A stretch of DNA of 11,164 nt from Myxococcales bacterium. GTDB lineage: Bacteria; Myxococcota; Bradymonadia; REDH01. Below are positions 8,053 through 11,164 of the stretch, in pieces. Both the position numbers and the translations under genes were made by a program. The notes beneath the pieces were generated by a model, which did no database searches, was not told the origin of the DNA, and was given only the letters and a program-made list of their open reading frames with translations. Numbering within the stretch: the first letter of the stretch is position 1; each line of letters starts with the position of its first letter. The stretch covers positions 1 through 11,164 of the forward strand of contig JAGWVZ010000069.1 of NCBI GenBank assembly GCA_018970625.1, in the 5' to 3' direction.

Positions 8053-8435
8053 GTTCGGGACGAGCTATAAGCCGGGTTCTGTACCCCGTGAGGGGCCGTG
8101 ACCATTCTTCTAGGACCGTCGTCGCCGACGGCCTCAAGCAACCTACCCGAGGCGTGACGAGCGGGCAACCCGCGCCGGCCCGAAGGCCGACTCACCTCTA
8201 TCTGGTCTTGCTCCGAATGGGGTTTACCATGCGCCTTGTGTCACCACTCGGCCGGTGGGCTCTTACCCCACCTTTTCACCCTTACCGTCACCCCGAGGGG
8301 CCGGACGGCGGTTCGTTTTCTGTGGCACTTTCCCGGAGGTTACCCTCGGTTGTCGTTAACAACCATTCTGCCCTGTGGAGCCCGGACTTTCCTCTTCACG
8401 ACGAAGCGCGCAGCGGTCACGCGCTCGTCCCGAAC
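8053..8435 (-). ncRNA. rnpB: RNase P RNA, bacterial type A
   Basis: The catalytic RNA that removes 5' leaders from precursor tRNAs. Read on the - strand it contains the universal P4 halves, GAGGAAAGTCCGGGC (8394-8380) and ACAGAACCCGGCTTA (8082-8068), plus the J11/12-type stretch GGTAAGGGTGAAAAGGTG. It also has an L15 hairpin GGTGGGGTAAGAGCCCACC (8272-8254) whose GGT pairs with the tRNA CCA end in known examples. The typical GGGTAGG..GCTTGAG block precedes the 3' part. The ends were set by a perfect 13-bp P1 helix, GTTCGGGACGAGC (8435-8423) with GCTCGTCCCGAAC (8065-8053), giving about 383 nt, normal for type A. It begins 24 bases after the stop of the zinc-ribbon gene and ends one base before the cca start codon. 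No convincing promoter of its own was seen directly upstream, so it may be made from a longer transcript and trimmed. Confidence 0.97.
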
Positions 8436-8459
8436 AACTGGTTCAGCCTGTGCCTGCGG

Positions 8460-9185
8460 TCAGGCGGCGCCATTTTCAGGGGCGGGCTGGAAAAATAGAA
8501 TGCGCTGACAATTGGGGCACTTGATCATCTTGCTCGAGATCTGCAGCTCGTTGAAGAGCTGGTGAGGCATCTTCATGTTGCAGCCCGTACAGGTGCCACT
8601 GACCGCAGCGACGACGGCTGCGCCGGGGCGTCGCGCCTGAATGAATTCATACTGGCGAATCAGCTGCTTGGGGATGTCCGAACGCAGCTTGTCGCGTTCG
8701 GTCTCCAGCTGAGCAATACGCACCGAGCTGGCCTGCGACTCTTTGTCGATAGCGCCTTGTTCTTCGGCGATTTGCGACTCGATCTCAGCGGTCTTGCGGG
8801 CCTTGTCGTCGACGTCGGACTGAAAGGCTTCGAGGTTTTCACGCAGCGTGTCGCGCTCTTCCTCGAGCTGAATCCGGAGCTTCTTGTAGGTATCGAGCTC
8901 TTTCTCGAGCGCGTTGTACTGTTTGGTGTTGGCCACCTGATTGAGCTTGATCTTCGACTGATTGTATCGGTCGTTGTTCTCTTCGAGCTCGATCTCTTTC
9001 TCGCGCATCAGACGACGGGTGTCATCCAGCTGAGCCTTCTGGGCGTTGAGATTCTCGCGGAGCCCGTCGTGAGCAGTGATGAGTTCATCAAGCGTCTCGC
9101 GTAACCGCTCGGTCGTCTGGTTGATCTCGTAGATTTCCAGGTCGTATTCCTGAAGTTGGCGCAGCAGTTTGATCAGAGGGTCCAA
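8460..9185 (-). CDS. C4-type zinc-ribbon coiled-coil protein (DUF164/CT398-like)
   Basis: A 241-residue cytosolic protein. Residues 1 to about 180 are a long charged coiled coil with heptads rich in Leu, Glu, Lys and Arg, containing the family block VANTKQYNALEKEL (83-96). The C-terminal zinc ribbon has C199-x2-C202 and C223-x2-C226, with CTGCNMKMP and CPNCQRILFF around the two pairs. Relatives are widespread; structural work on Chlamydia CT398 and Helicobacter HP0958 links members to sigma-54/flagellar and RNA-related roles, but the role here is not known. From memory, this family is often found beside rnpB, as here. The start is TTG at 9185: it is preceded by GAGGA at a proper distance, and the MDPL N-terminus begins the coiled coil as in relatives. 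The gene starts about 50 bases after the terminator of the upstream tRNA and ends 24 bases before rnpB. Confidence 0.92.
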   Translation of the reverse strand: MDPLIKLLRQLQEYDLEIYEINQTTERLRETLDELITAHDGLRENLNAQKAQLDDTRRLMREKEIELEENNDRYNQSKIKLNQVANTKQYNALEKELDTYKKLRIQLEEERDTLRENLEAFQSDVDDKARKTAEIESQIAEEQGAIDKESQASSVRIAQLETERDKLRSDIPKQLIRQYEFIQARRPGAAVVAAVSGTCTGCNMKMPHQLFNELQISSKMIKCPNCQRILFFQPAPENGAA

Positions 9186-9189
9186 GGCG

Positions 9190-9197
9190 TTCCTCGT
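9190..9197 (-). promoter_or_regulatory. Shine-Dalgarno that decides the TTG start of the zinc-ribbon gene
   Basis: On the - strand the sequence ACGAGGAACGCCTTG places GAGGA five bases before TTG. No ATG or GTG with a comparable site lies nearby in frame, so the rare TTG is the likely initiation codon. Confidence 0.7.
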
Positions 9198-9230
9198 GTC
9201 AGGCGGTTGGAAATACGGGATAAAAACGAG

Positions 9231-9264
9231 AAAAGGCGCTCAGACTGTGGTCTGGGCGCCTTTT
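9231..9264 (-). terminator. Intrinsic terminator downstream of the tRNA
   Basis: An 11-position inverted repeat, 9235-9245 with 9250-9260, encloses a 4-base loop. On the - strand it reads GGCGCCCAGAC / GTCTGAGCGCC and is followed by TTTTCTCGTTTTT, so it ends transcription of the tRNA 89 bases upstream. One central position is a C/A mismatch in this direction but a G-U wobble in the opposite direction. A T-run also follows on the + strand (9261-9264), so bidirectional action is possible, though no + strand gene precedes it. Confidence 0.8.
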
Positions 9265-9352
9265 GTAGCCAGCGAGTCGCCGTTGAACCGGTTCCCGCAA
9301 TCGATAACGTAAGTAGAGGGTCGTGGGGTCATTCGCAGCAAGGACGAGAGGA

Positions 9353-9425
9353 TGGGCCCAGCCGGACTCGAACCAGCGCGTAGCCGGTTATGAGCCGGCG
9401 GCTCTACCAACTGAGCTATAGGCCC
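9353..9425 (-). tRNA. tRNA with CAT anticodon (elongator Met, or Ile2 if lysidine-modified)
   Basis: A complete 73-nt cloverleaf read on the - strand. The acceptor stem is GGGCCTA / TGGGCCC with one T-G wobble. The D arm is GCTC-AGTTGGTA-GAGC, the anticodon arm GCCGG-CTCATAA-CCGGC, the variable loop TACGC, and the T arm GCTGG-TTCGAGT-CCGGC. The discriminator is A at 9353. The next genomic bases are TCC, so CCA is not encoded and must be added. The anticodon is CAT in the loop CTCATAA. It lacks initiator features: the first pair is G-C and the anticodon stem has no run of three G-C pairs in the initiator pattern. It is either elongator tRNA-Met or tRNA-Ile2, in which C34 is changed to lysidine by TilS. 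The acceptor pairs C4-G69 and C5-G68 resemble E. coli tRNA-Ile2, but this is not decisive. Confidence 0.97.
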
Positions 9426-9605
9426 GTTCACCGAGGCTCCGGAGAGGGTAAAACCGCAGGATGCCGGGAACGGTTGCGGCGTGTACCCGACTTGGACTGA
9501 AAGCGCAACCGCTGGACGCCAAAAAGTGAGTGGCGCCGTTCAGGGAACGGATCCTGTCGGTCGCCAGCTGAACAACCCCGGCAGACATGGGTTGAAGACC
9601 TTTGG

Positions 9606-9630
9606 AAAAGGCCCGCGACGGACTGGGCCT
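9606..9630 (-). terminator. Possible terminator of the secreted-protein gene
   Basis: On the - strand AGGCCC (9630-9625) pairs with GGGCCT (9614-9609) around a 10-base loop and is followed by TTTTCC. It lies 85 bases after the stop of the gene ending at 9715 and could separate it from the tRNA. The stem is short and the loop large, so support is moderate. The rest of the 289 bases between 9426 and 9714 shows no convincing gene. Confidence 0.4.
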
Positions 9631-9714
9631 GCTCGTGGCAAGGCTCAGGGCGGGGCCTCATGCACCGTGTCGCGCAGCGGCTGCCGCGGTAATGAAAGAC
9701 GCCCGGAAGACCTT

Positions 9715-10719
9715 TCACCGAAAGGTAAAGGTCGCGCCCACATAACCGGGACGCCAGTCTGGCACGAGGCTTACGCCACGTGCCTCGCGGTCGCGCGGCG
9801 CAGTGATCCAGAGCACGATGCCGGTGGCCGCAATCACTCCACCACCGATCGTCATGGCTGCGACCGGCACTTTGGCTCCGTTGATGGAGTCGGACAGCTC
9901 GTTGAGACGCGCTACGCAGTCTTCGCTGCCATCGCAGGTACGCGACAGATCGGTAAACTCGCTCCGATTGCCGCCGCCGGCCAGGTCAAGCCCAACGCCG
10001 CCCAGCGCGAGCGCTGCTCCGGTACCCAGCATGACGATACCGGCGGTGCGTCGACCACTTGCGGCACGCGCCGGCGGAGCATCTGTCATGGCGCTGGACG
10101 CCGTGTCGTTCGACTCGGATTCGGTCTCGGCAGACACCACTTCGGCGTCGGGTTCCTCGGTCACGAGAGCATCTGATGGCTCGGTGTCTGCCGGGTCAGG
10201 CTCCACTTCAACGACCTCTGATACGAGCGCATCGTCGGGTGAATATGGAACGCAGCCGGAGACGTCGGCCTGGGCGGCATCGAAGGCGGCTCGCACCGCG
10301 TCGGAGCTGTCACTGACGTCACGAAGCATGGCGAGGGCGGTATTGGCCTGCTCGCAGAACCCCAGGTCGGTGTTGATGCTGATGATGTTCTGCACCAGCA
10401 CAAATCGGGCCTGTGTTGCCGGTTCCACAAAGTCTTCCGGCATGTCGCCGGAGCGCAACGCCGACGTGATATAGCTCACCAGCGCGCGTCGCGCGTCGAG
10501 GGCGGCGACATTGCTGGTCCGCCAGCTGTCTGTACCGGGCACCGTTAGCGCCAGATCTTCGTCGGCAGCCGCCATGGCGTTTGAGAGCCGGGTGTATTCA
10601 TCAAGCGACCAGGTGGACGACTGCGCGAAGGCAGTGCTGGCCACGCCACCGGTCAAAAGAGAGGCGGTGAGCAGGGTCGTCGCCCAACTCCGAACGGTGC
10701 GGTGCAGACTTCGTTTCAT
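9715..10719 (-). CDS. Secreted envelope protein with acidic linker and two membrane segments
   Basis: Not recognised as a named family. The 334 residues divide as follows. A Sec signal peptide, MKRSLHRTVRSWATTLLTAS onwards, has a cleavage site AFA|Q at 32/33. A helical domain (about 35-157) has two cysteines, C122 and C156, that could form a disulfide. An acidic Ser/Thr/Glu/Asp linker (about 160-215) contains DALVSE and DALVTE. A first hydrophobic segment follows (about 226-248, TAGIVMLGTGAALALGGVG), then a loop with CDGSEDC (C262, C268), and a second hydrophobic segment (about 285-306). The C-terminal tail PGYVGATFTFR is barrel-like in composition. The protein is exported and probably anchored in the cell envelope; the helical domain may be a protein-interaction module. 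The ATG overlaps the stop of the upstream gene (ATGA, 10716-10719) and lacks its own SD, so translation is probably coupled. Similar gene pairs of unknown role are common in predatory or social delta-type bacteria, which is inference. Confidence 0.75.
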   Translation of the reverse strand: MKRSLHRTVRSWATTLLTASLLTGGVASTAFAQSSTWSLDEYTRLSNAMAAADEDLALTVPGTDSWRTSNVAALDARRALVSYITSALRSGDMPEDFVEPATQARFVLVQNIISINTDLGFCEQANTALAMLRDVSDSSDAVRAAFDAAQADVSGCVPYSPDDALVSEVVEVEPDPADTEPSDALVTEEPDAEVVSAETESESNDTASSAMTDAPPARAASGRRTAGIVMLGTGAALALGGVGLDLAGGGNRSEFTDLSRTCDGSEDCVARLNELSDSINGAKVPVAAMTIGGGVIAATGIVLWITAPRDREARGVSLVPDWRPGYVGATFTFR

Positions 10720-11164
10720 TGGCGAATCTGGATGTTCCCGAAGGGATTGTTGGTGCCGGAGTTCGTGCCGGAGCTTGAGCCGGAGTTGGTCGGATTAGGT
10801 TCAGGCGTCCGCTCTGTATTGGTGCGATTGACCGTTGGACGCGCCGTTCGCCGCGGTTCGGTCTGCTGTCGAACCGGCTCCACTACGGCAGGCACCTCAA
10901 CAGGTTCGGCAACCGCCGCAGTCGAACCTTCGGCGGGTACCGCTACCGCGGCGGTGCCTGAAGCCTCGACCGGCTGCGCAATAACCGGAGCCACGACTTC
11001 GGGTGGCAACGGTGCAATCGCCGCGGCACCCGATGCGCCAGAGCCTGCCGTCGGAACGACTGGCGGTGCGGTGACCGGCGTTGGGGGTGCGAGCTCGGGC
11101 GCCGGCGTCGTCGCCACGGGTTCGGGGGTGGGCGCCGGCGTCGATGCCGGCTGCAGCAGAAACC
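10716..11164 (-). CDS. Pro/Ala-rich envelope protein, C-terminal part only
   Basis: The frame is open to the right edge of the window, so only the last 148 or so residues are visible; the true start is outside. A short FLLQ at the edge may be the end of a membrane segment. What follows is low complexity: repeated TPAP, TPEP and APVIAQPVEA-like units, then a basic RQQTEPRRTARPTVNRTNTE stretch, a Ser/Gly/Asn/Thr-rich run (NSGSSSGTNSGTNN) and a closing NPFGNIQIRQ. Such tails are typical of periplasmic spacers that reach through the envelope, for example behind a transmembrane domain of a Ser/Thr kinase or a PEGA-domain protein; nothing visible proves either. Its stop codon overlaps the next gene's ATG as ATGA, implying one operon and coupled translation. 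Function unknown. Confidence 0.65.
   Translation of the reverse strand, partial: FLLQPASTPAPTPEPVATTPAPELAPPTPVTAPPVVPTAGSGASGAAAIAPLPPEVVAPVIAQPVEASGTAAVAVPAEGSTAAVAEPVEVPAVVEPVRQQTEPRRTARPTVNRTNTERTPEPNPTNSGSSSGTNSGTNNPFGNIQIRQ

Noticed and set aside
7998..8508. Plus-strand open frames of 90 to 166 residues across 7998-8508
   Set aside because: They are antisense to the clearly folded RNase P RNA and to the ends of the two flanking genes, and have no plausible protein content.
9536..9550. Perfect palindrome CCGTTC-AGG-GAACGG
   Set aside because: The loop is only three bases and no T-run follows; an operator is possible, but no second copy or nearby promoter supports it.
9428..9718. Open frame of 96 residues on the - strand between the tRNA and the secreted-protein gene
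   Set aside because: It is Arg/Pro/Cys-rich with no domain, overlaps the preceding gene's end, spans a likely terminator and has no good SD; it reads like non-coding GC-rich DNA.

Overview
This is a GC-rich window (about 60% by eye) from a Gram-negative bacterium. It carries an outer-membrane barrel, a lipoprotein with a lipobox, signal peptides ending in AxA and an A-type RNase P RNA. The long Pro/Ala-rich and acidic envelope proteins, together with a zinc-ribbon gene next to rnpB, resemble Myxococcota or Bradymonadales relatives (old Deltaproteobacteria). That placement is a guess from style, not from a marker-gene comparison.

Layout. 1-1042 (+) is the 3' part of an outer-membrane beta-barrel gene. 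1158-2081 (-) is an EamA/DMT transporter. 2195-4600 (+) is a complete MrfA/Hrq1-type DEAD/DEAH helicase with a C-terminal DUF1998 cysteine cluster. 4755-5504 (-) is a ferritin-like four-helix protein that seems to have lost most of its iron ligands. About 5608-6558 (+) is a lipoprotein built of repeated beta-rich modules.

6679-9425 (-) is a compact set of tRNA-maturation and RNA genes. In transcription order they are: a tRNA with anticodon CAT and no encoded CCA, a hairpin terminator, a zinc-ribbon coiled-coil protein with a TTG start, the RNase P RNA gene rnpB, and a class II CCA-adding nucleotidyltransferase. Its ATG is the very next base after the rnpB P1 helix. This group contains the RNA that cuts tRNA 5' ends and the enzyme that builds tRNA 3' ends, beside a tRNA that needs that enzyme.

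9715-11164 (-) holds two translationally coupled envelope genes: the 3' part of a Pro/Ala-rich protein, overlapping by ATGA a secreted protein with two membrane segments.

The window is mostly ordinary chromosome. No mobile element, CRISPR array or defence island was seen. The observations most worth a second look are the zero-gap rnpB/cca junction, the ligand-depleted ferritin-like protein and the modular lipoprotein.
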